Source of the DNA: Epiperipatus broadwayi
Lineage: Eukaryota; Onychophora; Udeonychophora; Euonychophora; Peripatidae
NCBI GenBank assembly: GCA_028023455.1
Contig: JAQFVV010006470.1
Location: 1 to 64,000 of the forward strand
DNA length: 64,000 bases
Direction: 5' to 3'
A model generated the notes under the pieces. It had not been told where the DNA came from. It did no database searches and worked only from the letters and a program-made list of their open reading frames with translations. Position 1 is the stretch's first letter. Every line of letters starts with the position of its first letter. Below are positions 1-10,917 of the stretch, piece by piece. The translations under genes were made by a program, and so were the position numbers.

Positions 1-522
1 TAGTGATTAGTATATTTATTAAACATAAATAATTAGTATTTTATAACAATATTTATAATTGATTAGATGTTGATTGTAAAAAAATAGAATAAAAATCTTA
101 TTAGTAAAGTTGTTATATTTTCATGTGGTATCTATCATATAATTCTTGGAAATTTAATACTATATTGATTTTAAGTTAATAAGTAAATAAATATGTAAAC
201 TATGGAAGTGTGGCAAACAACTATTTTGTGATATGACCATATCAATTCTTAAAATATTTAAAATGTATATCTCATATAATATATTATGTGCAAATTGTCT
301 GTGGATCATGGGTGTGAAAATAAATGATGTGACACAATTTTGTTGTTGGAAGTTATATAGTTATTTAATGATCAATGGTGTAGAGTTTTCAAAGATATTA
401 TTTTATGATTAATTGTAGAAGTGAGTTGAGTGGAGATGGGAAGGTTGATAGGGAATTATTTTGAAAATTATTGATAATAAATACTGCATAATAATAATAG
501 AATTGAATTTAAAAAAATAAAA
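1..522 (+). other. 5' leader of the gypsy element
   Basis: AT-rich non-coding stretch directly upstream of the gag start. I found no match here to the end of the putative 3' LTR (9960-10016), so the 5' LTR and the primer-binding site probably lie upstream of the window. No TGG-type primer-binding site is recognisable. The gag ATG at 523 follows an A-rich run, a usual eukaryotic start context. Confidence 0.45.
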
Positions 523-2574
523 ATGAGTAATTGGGATAAAGATCTCGAAGTTGAAATGTCCAATTTTGTGGTTGAAGATAACAGTTGTGTGGAGAGTAAA
601 GAAATAGAGAAATTAGCAAATTCAGAAATAATATTAGAAAAAACTCAAAATATGGATAGCGAAATAGAGGAGGAAGAAGAGATAATTTTTAGAACTGTAG
701 AAAAAGAGATAGTGAAAACTGAGAAAGATGTAGAGAACTTATCAATGTCTGACTTTAAGAAATATCTTGAAGTAATGATTCAAGGTATGAATTCAATGAA
801 TATAAATATGAATATGAAATTTGATACTATGAAAGAGGAGAGTAAGTCTTTAAAAGAAGAAATAAAAACAGAAATGAAAGAGGAGAATAAGTCTCTTAGA
901 GAAGATAATAATTCTTTAAAAGAAGAAATGAAAGATAATTTTGCAATTGTAATGAGTTTTAATAAAAAAATGGAAGATAGAATGGATAATATAGATATAA
1001 GATTTGATAAAAATGAAGAAGTAGTTGAGTCTTTAAAATTAGAAATACTTAAAATTGATGATAGAAATCAAGAATTACTAGAAAGAAAATTTCATGAATT
1101 TTCAGAAAGCACAATTAAAGGTCTAAAAGATCAAATAGCAGAAGCTACTGATCAATGTAGAATCAATAATAATAATTTAACTTTAAAAATTGATGACTAT
1201 AAATTAAAAGTGGATAATGAGATTGGTGAAGTTAAGAACCAAGTTAGTAATATTAATGAAGATATTAAAGATGTCAGGAGTGCTATAGTTCAGACCAGAG
1301 GGAACATAAAAGAGGAAATAGAGAAGGAGTTAATAGAAAAATTTAAGGGTTTAGATGTCAAAAGAGTCGATGAAAATAAATATAGATCGAAAGTAGGAGA
1401 GAATATAAAGCGTATTCAAAAGGATATAAAGGATCACGTAGGTATGATAGAACAAAATAAGGACAAGTATAAAGAAATTTTAGACAAGAGTTTAGATGAG
1501 TTTAGAAAAGAACAAAAAAGATATGTAAGGCAAGTGCTTGAGCAAATGGACTTAGAAGGGAAATTTCAGCAAGTATATGATCAGATAGAAATGAAAAGTA
1601 TAAGTAATGCAAAAGCAGAGGTATTTAAAGGGAAAATAGGTAGTAAGGCATATATGGATTATATTGATTCTTCACAAATAAATAATGTAGAATTAGTTAA
1701 GCAAGGTAGTGATAATAATAATCAGTTAGGAAATACTATTGTGAAGGAAATTGACGATAGACCGACTAGAGAAGTGATTAGTCATGAGGGAAGTGCGAAT
1801 AATTCAATGGCCCTAAGGTTTATGAAAGTGAAACCATTTAAAGGGGAATACATGGAAAATCCCTCTGAGTTTTTAAACAATTTGGATGAATTGTTTTCAA
1901 TATGTTCTTTATCTGAAAAAGAAAAGGTGGCCGTGTGTAGCAATCATTTATATGGAGTTGCTAAAGATTGGTGGCAATCCCTATTTGAGAAGCCAATGAC
2001 ATATGGTGATTTCAAATGTTTTATTGTTGGGAGCTTTTGGAACTCCGACAAACAGGATTGCATATGGTATCAAATTACCCAAGAGAAGTATCAAGTTTGC
2101 AAAGGCAGCTACACAAGTTTTTTCAGGAGTCAAGCTGTTCGTCTGAAGACGTTGACTGCTTGTCCATTATCGGAAGGACAGATTGTCCGGATAGTTAGGC
2201 ACAACCTACCTAAAAATGTGGAGCAATTGTTAATCGCTGCTGACCGTGGGACAATTGAGGAAGTCTCTGAAATCCTGGATGCTCTGGAAGTAGCAGAGTT
2301 ATCTATGGATAATAGGTTTAGGGTAAATAAGGATCGGAATAATTATCCATTAGCAAGTCTTAGTGTTAATACTGGGGTGAGATCCTCTGGAAGTTTTAAG
2401 AGAAGATTTGAGTACAAAGGCAAAGATAGAATGTCTCCATATTTTAAGAAATCTGTAAAATATGATACAAATAGGGATAGAAGTGATGATTCGCATAATC
2501 AGCCTTCTACTAGTGGTGTGACCACAATTCTTAAGAGACCAGCTAATAAAACTATTAGTAAAAAGTTAAATTAG
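523..2574 (+). CDS. gag: Gag-like structural protein of the gypsy retrotransposon
   Basis: 683-residue open frame starting with ATG. Residues 1-60 are acidic. Roughly 60-400 is rich in Lys/Glu heptads (runs such as KEEIKTEMKEE) and looks like one long coiled coil. From about residue 429 comes a retrotransposon capsid-like domain: KPFKGEYMENPSEFLNNLDE, a central AKDWWQSL and a YTSFFRSQAVRLK segment. The C-terminus is basic and Ser/Asn-rich with no CCHC zinc knuckle, so nucleic-acid binding may rely on the basic tail. It is longer than usual gypsy Gags (about 300-500 residues) because of the N-terminal coil. It would assemble cytoplasmic particles and package the element RNA. The family is confident from context; the coiled-coil extent is estimated by eye. 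Confidence 0.85.
   Translation: MSNWDKDLEVEMSNFVVEDNSCVESKEIEKLANSEIILEKTQNMDSEIEEEEEIIFRTVEKEIVKTEKDVENLSMSDFKKYLEVMIQGMNSMNINMNMKFDTMKEESKSLKEEIKTEMKEENKSLREDNNSLKEEMKDNFAIVMSFNKKMEDRMDNIDIRFDKNEEVVESLKLEILKIDDRNQELLERKFHEFSESTIKGLKDQIAEATDQCRINNNNLTLKIDDYKLKVDNEIGEVKNQVSNINEDIKDVRSAIVQTRGNIKEEIEKELIEKFKGLDVKRVDENKYRSKVGENIKRIQKDIKDHVGMIEQNKDKYKEILDKSLDEFRKEQKRYVRQVLEQMDLEGKFQQVYDQIEMKSISNAKAEVFKGKIGSKAYMDYIDSSQINNVELVKQGSDNNNQLGNTIVKEIDDRPTREVISHEGSANNSMALRFMKVKPFKGEYMENPSEFLNNLDELFSICSLSEKEKVAVCSNHLYGVAKDWWQSLFEKPMTYGDFKCFIVGSFWNSDKQDCIWYQITQEKYQVCKGSYTSFFRSQAVRLKTLTACPLSEGQIVRIVRHNLPKNVEQLLIAADRGTIEEVSEILDALEVAELSMDNRFRVNKDRNNYPLASLSVNTGVRSSGSFKRRFEYKGKDRMSPYFKKSVKYDTNRDRSDDSHNQPSTSGVTTILKRPANKTISKKLN
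2562..2574 (+). promoter_or_regulatory. Candidate -1 gag-pol frameshift window
   Basis: The pol frame is open from 2562 and gag stops with TAG at 2572-2574, so the frames overlap by 13 bases with pol at -1. In the gag frame the final codons are AAG TTA AAT TAG. The heptamer G TTA AAT resembles weak -1 slippery sites and sits directly on the stop. Pol has no ATG at its start, which fits frameshift expression. The mechanism is inferred. Confidence 0.4.
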
Positions 2575-2582
2575 AAAGGTAT

Positions 2583-5054
2583 TTGTACGTTAGTTCCTCT
2601 TTGCAAGGACCCAGTGCTAACAAAATGGGGAACGATCAGATGTGGATGCTGAATACTTTAGATCTTGATATTGATTATCTGGAACCCTTTACTATAGGTG
2701 AACCACCTATAACTTATCAGTGTCCCATTGTAATTTTGCATATAAATAATATTAGAGTTGAAGCATTAATTGACTCCGGAAGTCAAGCTTCCATATTATC
2801 AGAGTCAATGTATCAAAATCTGGTGAGTGTAGAAGGGAATATACCCTCATTGCCAGTAAAACAGATCCAAGTAACTTTAGCAAATGGAAAGAGGACAAAG
2901 TTATCAAATAAACAAGTCTGGATTACCTTCAAAATAAATAATACTGAATTTGGGCATGTTTTTCTTATTATGCCTGGATTAATACATGAAGCCATAATAG
3001 GAGCTGACTTCATGATTTTGAATAAATGTCAGATAGATTTTTATAATAGGATTTTTATTTGTAAAGAAGAAAGGCTTAATTTTGAATATGGTATGCATAA
3101 CCTTTCTAGTCAATTATTATATATACAGAACACATTAATTGATGCCAGCATAAAGGCTAAAATTGAACATGTTTATGCAATAAATTCTAAATTGGGTGAA
3201 AATTTATATCAGTTAATGTATAATTATAAGAATATATTTTCTAAAATTCCTGGTATAATAAAGGGATATACCCATAGAATAAAATTGAAGAGTAATGATC
3301 CTTTCCATCAAAAGATGTACCCAATTCCTTACCAATATAAGGATGAGGTACAGAGTCAAATTGACAAAATGCTAGAGTGGGATATAATCAAGAAATGCCC
3401 TTCTCCTTACATAAACCCATTGGTTATTGTGAAGAAGAAGGATGGCAGTATTAGAGTATGCTTGGATGCTCGTATGTTAAATAATGTAACTGTACCAGAG
3501 CGTGACATTCCTCCACCTGTACATGAGCTCTTAACTAAATTTCACAAGAGGTCAATTTTCTCTACATTTGATCTGACAGCTAGTTATTGGCAAATACCAC
3601 TGCATGAGAATGATCAGCAATATACAGCATTTAGATTTCAAGGCCAGTCGTATGTTTTCAGACGGATGCCTTTTGGTCTCATTAATAGTGGTGCTGGCTT
3701 GATCAGATGTTTAGACATGATTTTTTCGAAACAATTGAAAGAGAAAATCATCATGTATGTGGATGATATAGTTATTGCTTCTGATAGTTTACATGAGCAT
3801 ATTCAACATTTAAAATTATTTTTTACTGAATGCCAAATGCAGAATGTTAAAATTAATATGGAAAAATGTTCAATAGCAGCCAAAGAAATTACTTTTCTAG
3901 GTCATTTAATAAATGAGCATGGAATACAGCCCCATCCTGAAAAGATTGCAGCTATTCAACGTTTTCCCATTCCAAAAACAGTAAAGCAATTAAAATCATT
4001 TTTCGGATTGTGTAATTATTATAATAGGTTTTATCAAAATTTCGCGGAAGATACTATAAATTTATCTAAATTATTAAAGAAAGCTGAAAAATGGAAATGG
4101 ACTGCTGAACATGACAATGAATTTAATATAATTAAAAGTAAATTTTTAAAATACGTAATTTTAATGTATCCTGACTTTAGTAAAACATTTTATGTGCAGA
4201 CAGATAGTAGTTACTATGGTCTGGGTGTAGTGTTATATCAACTCGATGAGGATCAGGTACCTCATGTATTGTACTTCTTGAGCCGACATTTAAGAGGTGC
4301 TGAGTTGAATTACACTATTACTGAAAAGGAAACCCTAGCTGTTGTCTGGGCTTTTCAGAAATTACGCCAATTTTTATTGGGATCAGAAGTAATTGTGTTG
4401 ACCGACCATAGAAGCTTGGAGTTTTTGAACAAAAGCTACCTCAGTAATGAGAGACTTGTTAGGTGGAGCTTGTATCTCCAACAATTCAACTATAGAGTTA
4501 TCTATATTGAAGGGAGACAGAATATCCCTGCTGATATTCTTAGCCGCCACCCTATTTGTCTGATGTCCCAACATCCTAATGCTCAAAATATAATTATTAG
4601 TAGTGTGGATGTAGTCAGGGATGAATCTATAGTAGATGATTATAATAATCTCACTATTATTCAAGGTCAGGATCATAAATTAAATAGAATCATGACTATC
4701 TTAAATAATCATGACAATAAAAATAGTAAGAATAAAACTATTAAAAGGATTTTTGGCAAGTATAAGATGTATCAGAATTTACTTATGTACAATTTAAATT
4801 CAAATCAGGGGGAATCATGGAGGATAGTTGTTCCTGACTCTATGATTGACAAATTGATTATGTATGTACATTGTAGTTATGGTCACTATGGTGCACCAAA
4901 GATTATGTATGTATTAAAATCTATTTTTTATTGGGATAAAATGTATAAGCGTGTCATAAGGAAAATTAAAACATGTTCTACTTGCTTGAAGTCTAAATAT
5001 TGTAACAAATCATATGTTGGTGTAATGCAGCCTATGTTTTCAGTAAGTTTGTAG
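2583..5054 (+). CDS. pol: Pol: protease, reverse transcriptase, RNase H, integrase zinc finger
   Basis: 823 residues counted from 2583; the frame is open from 2562 and has no ATG start, so it is probably made as Gag-Pol. Aspartic protease: DSG at 64-66, with GADFMI near 140. Reverse transcriptase about 245-440: first catalytic Asp in TFDLTASYWQIPL (D330), MPFGLINSG, and YVDD at 392-395. RNase H about 537-660: TDSSYYGLG (D541), EKETLAVVWA and LTDHRSLE. The integrase HHCC finger is at H763, H768, C798, C801. The frame then ends abruptly after GVMQP, where gypsy integrases continue into the catalytic core with the first Asp of the DDE triad. RT and RNase H motifs look intact. The element would be reverse-transcribed in particles but not integrated by this copy alone. 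Confidence 0.92.
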   Translation: MYVSSSLQGPSANKMGNDQMWMLNTLDLDIDYLEPFTIGEPPITYQCPIVILHINNIRVEALIDSGSQASILSESMYQNLVSVEGNIPSLPVKQIQVTLANGKRTKLSNKQVWITFKINNTEFGHVFLIMPGLIHEAIIGADFMILNKCQIDFYNRIFICKEERLNFEYGMHNLSSQLLYIQNTLIDASIKAKIEHVYAINSKLGENLYQLMYNYKNIFSKIPGIIKGYTHRIKLKSNDPFHQKMYPIPYQYKDEVQSQIDKMLEWDIIKKCPSPYINPLVIVKKKDGSIRVCLDARMLNNVTVPERDIPPPVHELLTKFHKRSIFSTFDLTASYWQIPLHENDQQYTAFRFQGQSYVFRRMPFGLINSGAGLIRCLDMIFSKQLKEKIIMYVDDIVIASDSLHEHIQHLKLFFTECQMQNVKINMEKCSIAAKEITFLGHLINEHGIQPHPEKIAAIQRFPIPKTVKQLKSFFGLCNYYNRFYQNFAEDTINLSKLLKKAEKWKWTAEHDNEFNIIKSKFLKYVILMYPDFSKTFYVQTDSSYYGLGVVLYQLDEDQVPHVLYFLSRHLRGAELNYTITEKETLAVVWAFQKLRQFLLGSEVIVLTDHRSLEFLNKSYLSNERLVRWSLYLQQFNYRVIYIEGRQNIPADILSRHPICLMSQHPNAQNIIISSVDVVRDESIVDDYNNLTIIQGQDHKLNRIMTILNNHDNKNSKNKTIKRIFGKYKMYQNLLMYNLNSNQGESWRIVVPDSMIDKLIMYVHCSYGHYGAPKIMYVLKSIFYWDKMYKRVIRKIKTCSTCLKSKYCNKSYVGVMQPMFSVSL

Positions 5055-5065
5055 CAGCATATTCT

Positions 5066-5761
5066 GTGCCTAAGACTAGTGCACATTTTGTAATAAAATG
5101 CATGCTGAGTTATCAGTTTCCATTAGTAGGAAAACCAAAAATTATACTAACAGATCATGCTACTGCTTTTATATCGAATAGATGGAATGAGTGGATTCAA
5201 GATCAAAACCTCAAACATGTTATGAGCTCCATAAGAAACCCTCAATCTAATCCATGCGAACGTGTTATGCGGGAGCTTAGTCGATTATTTAGGGTGTATG
5301 TAGCTGATAATCATAAGAAATGGGTTCAAAAACTCCCTGAGGTGATTAACTATATTAATAGTATGTATAATGAGTCCACTGGTTTCACTCCTATTCGTTT
5401 GCATTATGGTAGACATGAGCCCTTATTAATTAAAACACCTATACCAATTGTAAGAGAACAAATTGATAGGGATGAAGATAATAATCAAGCTAAAGTAAAG
5501 CTTCATATTATGGGTGCAAAAAGAGTAAAGAAAGCACATAATAAACCACATCCATTTAAAATTAATGATTTAGTTCTGGTTAGAACACCCCATGTTAGCA
5601 ACCTACAAAGAAATCAATTCAAAAAATTTCTTAGTCTATATGAAGGTCCATATAGAATATCTTGCAAAGTAGGGGAGAATGCATTTATGTTAACCACACC
5701 AGATGGGGAAAAAGGGACTTATAATGCAAGGAGTTTAATTCCCTTTCCTTCTGAAGTGTGA
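5066..5761 (+). pseudogene. pol: Integrase catalytic core (3' part) and C-terminal domain, out of frame
   Basis: 231 residues in a different frame from the preceding pol. The second catalytic Asp (ILTDHATAF, D30) and the Glu (NPQSNPCERVMREL, E65) of DDE are present. They are followed by the YINSMYNESTGFTPIRLHYG segment and a C-terminal LVLVRTP...YEGPYRI stretch, as in gypsy integrases. Just upstream, between GVMQP (near 5030) and FSKFVAAYSVPK (near 5050), the stretch that normally carries the first Asp (the D-x-x-GPLP region and VDVFSK) is absent and the frame shifts. An internal deletion of roughly 100 bases is the simplest explanation. The first catalytic residue is therefore missing and this integrase should be inactive. 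Confidence 0.85.
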
Positions 5762-6589
5762 GTTATAATTTTAAGAATGTATTGTGAACAAAGATTTTAA
5801 TGTAATGTTTAAATATAGTGCTTTACATAAGGAAATAATTTATTATATATGATGAGTTAGCAGAATAGATAAGGATTTAATTGAAGAAGTTTACAAAATA
5901 TGTATAATAAGATATTATTTATTGAGTTAATAAATAATAATTTTGGGAGAAATAAATTTTGGTCAGAATGACTAAAATAAAATGTGGAATTAGCTATTAA
6001 AGTAAATATGTTTAAGTAAAAGTTGAGTAATAAAGATATAAAGTATAAAGACTCATATATTTAAAGTATATGTAAGTAGATCTTATGAAAGATTAATTTA
6101 TATTATAGTAGTGATCATGAAATTGATCAATCTTAAGGGATTAAGTTAGTCTTTTAAAATGAGAAGTATATAGTTTTATTAAACAATGATCTATAAAATT
6201 GCTAATGAAATTAGTAATAAATTTGGAGTAAAATACATAAAGTAGTTTAAAATATAGTATTAACTATAAGAATATGTATTTTCAGTAGTTATGTAAAAGG
6301 TGTATTTAAAAGAATTTAAATATTTAATGTTTAATAGAAATATTAGGGAAATAAAAGTAACCTAATTAAGAGATGAGTAAAGAAAAATGAAACTTAATTT
6401 ATAAAGTAAAAGAAAGTCATTGTAGTTTTATTTAAAAGTGTTTTCTAATTGAAATTTAAGATGATGTTTCAATGCTTTATAAAATGTTATGTTCAAGTAA
6501 TTTATTATGAGATTAATGATAAGAAAGATAAAAGTGATAAATGTGGATTAAAGAAGATGAAGATGGATGTTAAATTTAAAATTTTATCT
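5762..6589 (+). other. 3' untranslated region of the gypsy element
   Basis: AT-rich sequence between the end of integrase and the purine tract. It holds only one short frame (6449-6652), which runs across the purine tract and resembles no known protein. I see no envelope or accessory gene. Confidence 0.5.
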
Positions 6590-6601
6590 GAAGGAGGGGA
6601 A
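6590..6601 (+). promoter_or_regulatory. Candidate polypurine tract
   Basis: GAAGGAGGGGAA is the only G-rich purine run in this AT-rich stretch. It lies two bases before TGTGTCC, a plausible LTR start. Purine tracts in this place prime plus-strand synthesis. Confidence 0.6.
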
Positions 6602-6603
6602 TA

Positions 6604-9600
6604 TGTGTCCTTTTGTATGGGTCACCATCTAATTTTTGTGCTAATCTATTAAAAATTTTAAATTTAAGATATATTTGAATATGTGATGTTGATTTTGCTT
6701 ATGGTAATATTTCAAAAAGTTTAATTAAAGCAATCTATGAATATTTGATATGTGAAATTGTGCTGATATTGAGAGAGACATTTTAAATGATGATGATTAT
6801 AATATATAACTGGGAAAAATGGCCATAATCAATACTGCATTAATATATTTAATAAGTAGGTATTTAAAACTAAAAGTGTTTAAAAGACAAGTTAAAATTA
6901 AATGCATATATTTATTGTTGATAAGATAATGTTATAAAAGAATATAAATATTTTTAATTATTATAAATACTTAAATAGAAGATTAATATTTGACTTTAAT
7001 AATATCGAATTATTATTTTAAAATCTATTATAATATCTTATTTATTTTAAAAATATTTATTTTAAAAAATGCAATTGTTAGTTTATTTTTAGACTATGGT
7101 AAGCGTTTCTTGTATTGTAGAAAACAGATGTTAAATAGATATACACACACATGCGTGGAAGTTGTTTAGTAAAGTTGCAGAACTATTTTAAAAAATCATG
7201 TTATAAATTTATAAATAATACGTGAGTTATCACGAGATAAAATAAAGATATTCAATGTGAAATATTAGATTTGGTTTTAAAATATTGTTTTAAAAATATG
7301 ACGTATAAAAAATACTTAGTTTATTTTGAATAATTTTATAAAAGTTAAAATTAAAATCAAGTAAGAGTATATTTTAAAATGTTTAATAGATTTAAATAAA
7401 CAATAAGAATTATTTTAAAAAATGTAATAATGTAATAATTATTAAATATTAAATAAGTCATTATTTATTTTTAATTTTGTGTTGTTGGTAAATATGTAAA
7501 TAAGCCAGCAAAGTTGATTGTTTAATCTACCAATCAAATGGGAAGTTTCTTCCGGTATAAAAGCTTAGTTCAATTGTTAGGAGAGGACTTCGTGATTGAA
7601 TTATCAAGTTAATTGTGCTATTAAAAAAATAGCTAAGTAAATTTATAGACGCTCTAAAATCATTTTTTTAAAAAATTACAAGAGTGTCGTTATAAATAAT
7701 CTCTAAAAGTTTTAAATAATAGACATGCAGTGTTAACTTAATTTTTTCCCTATCGGTCTTCTCTAAATTGAAGCTCAATTTGCAAGCAAATGGTCATGGG
7801 AACATCATATATAATGAAAATATATCGGAAACTTTACCCTAGAAATATGACAAACGCTGGATTAGTTCGGAAAATTACGAGATGGAGAAAAGTAGTATTT
7901 TGGACAGTATATAATTTTAAAAGCTAATTAATAGTGATTATTAGAAAATAGATATTTTAGAGAATAAAATACTTCTTATGAAGAAAGTATTTTTGCAAGC
8001 TATAAATTTAAAAATATATCTTAAGTAAAGATATTAAAAATGAAAGTAGTTTTATAAATACTTGCCTTGTTAAGTCTTTATGTTTTAAAAGACTGAATGT
8101 TGATAATTTTAAAAGCAAGTAAATTGAAATATAATTAGCTAAAAAACTTAATATAATAAAATTATTATATTAAAATAATTTAAACGCAGGTCGTTTATAA
8201 ATAAAGAAACTTATTCTTACCTGAATATTTTATTAAGAAATGTGCAAGTAATAAGTGGACGTCCCAGTTAATTTAAAATAATTAAATGATAATTTTTCAT
8301 AAATTATAAACTCATTCAAGAATAATAACTTTTAAATAATATTCTTTAAAGAACTGCATCCGGATCAGATAAACTATTTTAATTTTATTATATTTTTATA
8401 AAAGAACTGATTAACTTTTATTTTGGTTTTAAAAGAACGTTTTCGTTTTTCATAAACTTTTAAAAAAACACGTGTTGGGCCGGAAACAGGAAATGGTGTT
8501 CTAGTGAATGTGTGCCTCAGATTAAAGAACTTTATGGTGGAAAAGAAAACATCGCTGGAGTTACGTAATATGAACTCTGTTTTATTTATCTAATATAAAA
8601 ATTAAATATTATTAATTTATTAAAATAAGATAGGTACATTTCTTTAAATAATAACTAAAAAATAATATAATGATTAATTGCATGAGTTTATTTTATAATT
8701 AATATAACACGGAATATTTTAAAGTATGATAGTGAGTATAAATGTGAATTATTTTATGAAGCTGTAATTCCGAAGAATATTGGAAGATGGACTGGACATT
8801 AATTCATTATCTATGGTAAAAATTGTATAATAATAATAATTTTGATGTATTTAATATGTTTTATTTAGATCAACCAAATATTATGTTGTTTTGAATGAAT
8901 GTATGATTATTTTAAAAATACACACACATTATATTGGCAGTAACAGTTTTATTTAAATATGCATAATTTGAATTTATGATATAAATACGATACAACATTA
9001 CATAAGAAGCTTAGAAATAATTATATGATTCTTTCGTAAATAAAATTTTGATTTTATTTTTATTATTATTATGTTGGAGTGTTAGAATTATATTTATTAT
9101 TCATAAGTAATTATTTTATTGCAAGTTAGGAATAGATTTAAAAGTCTATATTTTACTGTTGTTTTATTGGATAAATTACGTTAAGTTTTATGGAGAAGTT
9201 TATATTTAGGTTGAAAGTTTACCAAGTATAGATAATGAAGCATAAATAATTTGGAATTAGTATTTTATTTAGAGTTGAAAGTTGTTTTCCGGAAATTTTA
9301 AATAAGTTTAGAGGATGTTTTTATAGATAGAAATTTATTAAGAAGGAGTAGTATAACACATAAAATGAAGTAATAATTTTACATAGAAAAGAATCATAAA
9401 ATTTATCTAATATAATACTTTATTAATTTGGAATTAATGAATGATTTGAATAATATTATTATTTCAACAACACATATATGTAATGCATATTTGATAAAAC
9501 CTGTAGCATGAATTGCATTAAGTGAAATATAAAGTTATAATCAATTATTTGTTATTACATTACACAGATACATTAATTTCTATTATAATATTAAAGTAGT

Positions 9601-10016
9601 ACTAATAATAAAGTGAATACATACTATTACATTATGGAATGAATAACAGTAATACTTTATTAATGTAGCAATTTTAATTATTGAAGGTTAATTGTTTGCA
9701 TATGCTACATAAACAGTATTTACATAGAATTATTTGTAATAATTAAAGCTTACTGATATGTATTTAAAGTCTAAGTTTTAAAAACATGCTTTAATATTAT
9801 TAGTATAGCATTTTAGAAGAATGTATGGATTATTTAATAGGAGTATGAGCTAATAACAGTGTAAACATTTTGTATTATTATTTTCTTATTTTTATTTTCT
9901 TTGTTTTCATAATTTTGAATTGTAAATATTGTAAATAAATTCTTAGTTGAAGTTAATGTAAATAAATTTGTTTAATTTGTTTTAAAAGTGTGTCGAGTTC
10001 ATTATTTTACACCACA
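6604..10016 (+). repeat. Putative 3' LTR of the gypsy element, about 3.4 kb
   Basis: Begins TGTGTCC right after the purine tract and ends ...TTACACCACA, giving TGTG...CACA termini. A CAAT/TATA promoter lies about 0.95 kb in (7529-7563). AATAAA signals sit near 9940 and 9960, just before the proposed end. No protein-coding frame is visible. The length is unusual but not unprecedented. The second LTR is not in the window, so the boundaries are inferred from termini and position only. Confidence 0.42.
7529..7575 (+). promoter_or_regulatory. RNA polymerase II promoter inside the putative LTR
   Basis: ACCAATCA (7529-7536) is followed 20 bases later by TATAAAAG (7556-7563) in a locally GC-richer context, then a possible initiator TTCAATTG near 7569. 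This would define U3 as about 6604-7585 and leave a very long R/U5. TATA-like strings are common in AT-rich DNA, but the ordered CAAT box, GG-flanked TATAAAAG and spacing make this the best candidate. Confidence 0.5.
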
Positions 10017-10873
10017 GCATTTGACAGCAGATAATTTGAAGAAACATAATATTTGCACAATGTGAATTTATTAATATTATTTTAGAAATAAATACAATAT
10101 TTTCCTGATTATCATTTATGAGAATTGATTGACATTATTACATCATATTACAATGGTCATAGAGTAATTATAATGCATAATATAAGAATACAATATTATT
10201 TATTGCCACAGACTATTAAATTATAAGATTTTGATTTATACTAGAATTAAGATACTATATGAAAATAAAAGATATACATATGATTATTTATTTAATGATT
10301 GATGATATAACAGAAATAGATAAGATTAAGTTATACTCTAAGATTAGTATTATAATTATTAAAATAAGTTAGGTGTATTTAGGTTTGATATAAAATCCCA
10401 TATCATACTTATTTACATGAGTTATCATTACTTTAAGATAATTAGAAGAACCTGAGATTATTTAATTATATTTTTAAAAAATTAAAAGTTAAGATTTATT
10501 TATTTATTTATTATTATTAAAGATAATTTATTTTATTTAAAAGCCATAAGAATGCTGTAGAGGTAGTAGTAAGTTAATAAGGAGGTGACAGTATTCTTAT
10601 GCCATTGAGACAATGTCTTAGAAGATATTGACTCAATGTAAATCTACTTATTACTTTGTAACTTTACTTCACAATCTCATGATTTAAATTAAATACTTAT
10701 TTAATTAGTACATACTATAGAATTATATTGATTTTAATAATTAATAATAAATTTAAGTAGAATATGATAGTATAAAAGTAAATTAAAGGTAGATATGCAA
10801 ATTTTAATTAAGCATTATAATTTAATTGAGCTAGTCGTATTTCAAATTATATTATACATCAAGAAGTAAGGGT

Positions 10874-10917
<44 letters not shown>

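Larger units (their letters stand above)
1..10016 (+). mobile_element. Ty3/gypsy LTR retrotransposon, 5' end outside the window
   Basis: Order of parts: leader, gag (523-2574), pol in the -1 frame (protease, RT, RNase H, integrase zinc finger, to 5054), integrase catalytic and C-terminal part (5066-5761), untranslated region, purine tract (6590-6601), and a long putative LTR (6604-10016). Protease, RT, RNase H, integrase is the gypsy order. No envelope-like frame exists between integrase and the purine tract. Gag and most of pol are intact over more than 4.5 kb, so the copy is fairly young, but the integrase is disrupted. Confidence 0.85.

Noticed and set aside
6449-6652. 67-codon frame as an accessory or envelope-like gene of the gypsy element
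   Set aside because: Too short, no signal peptide or membrane anchor, and it crosses the purine tract and LTR start.
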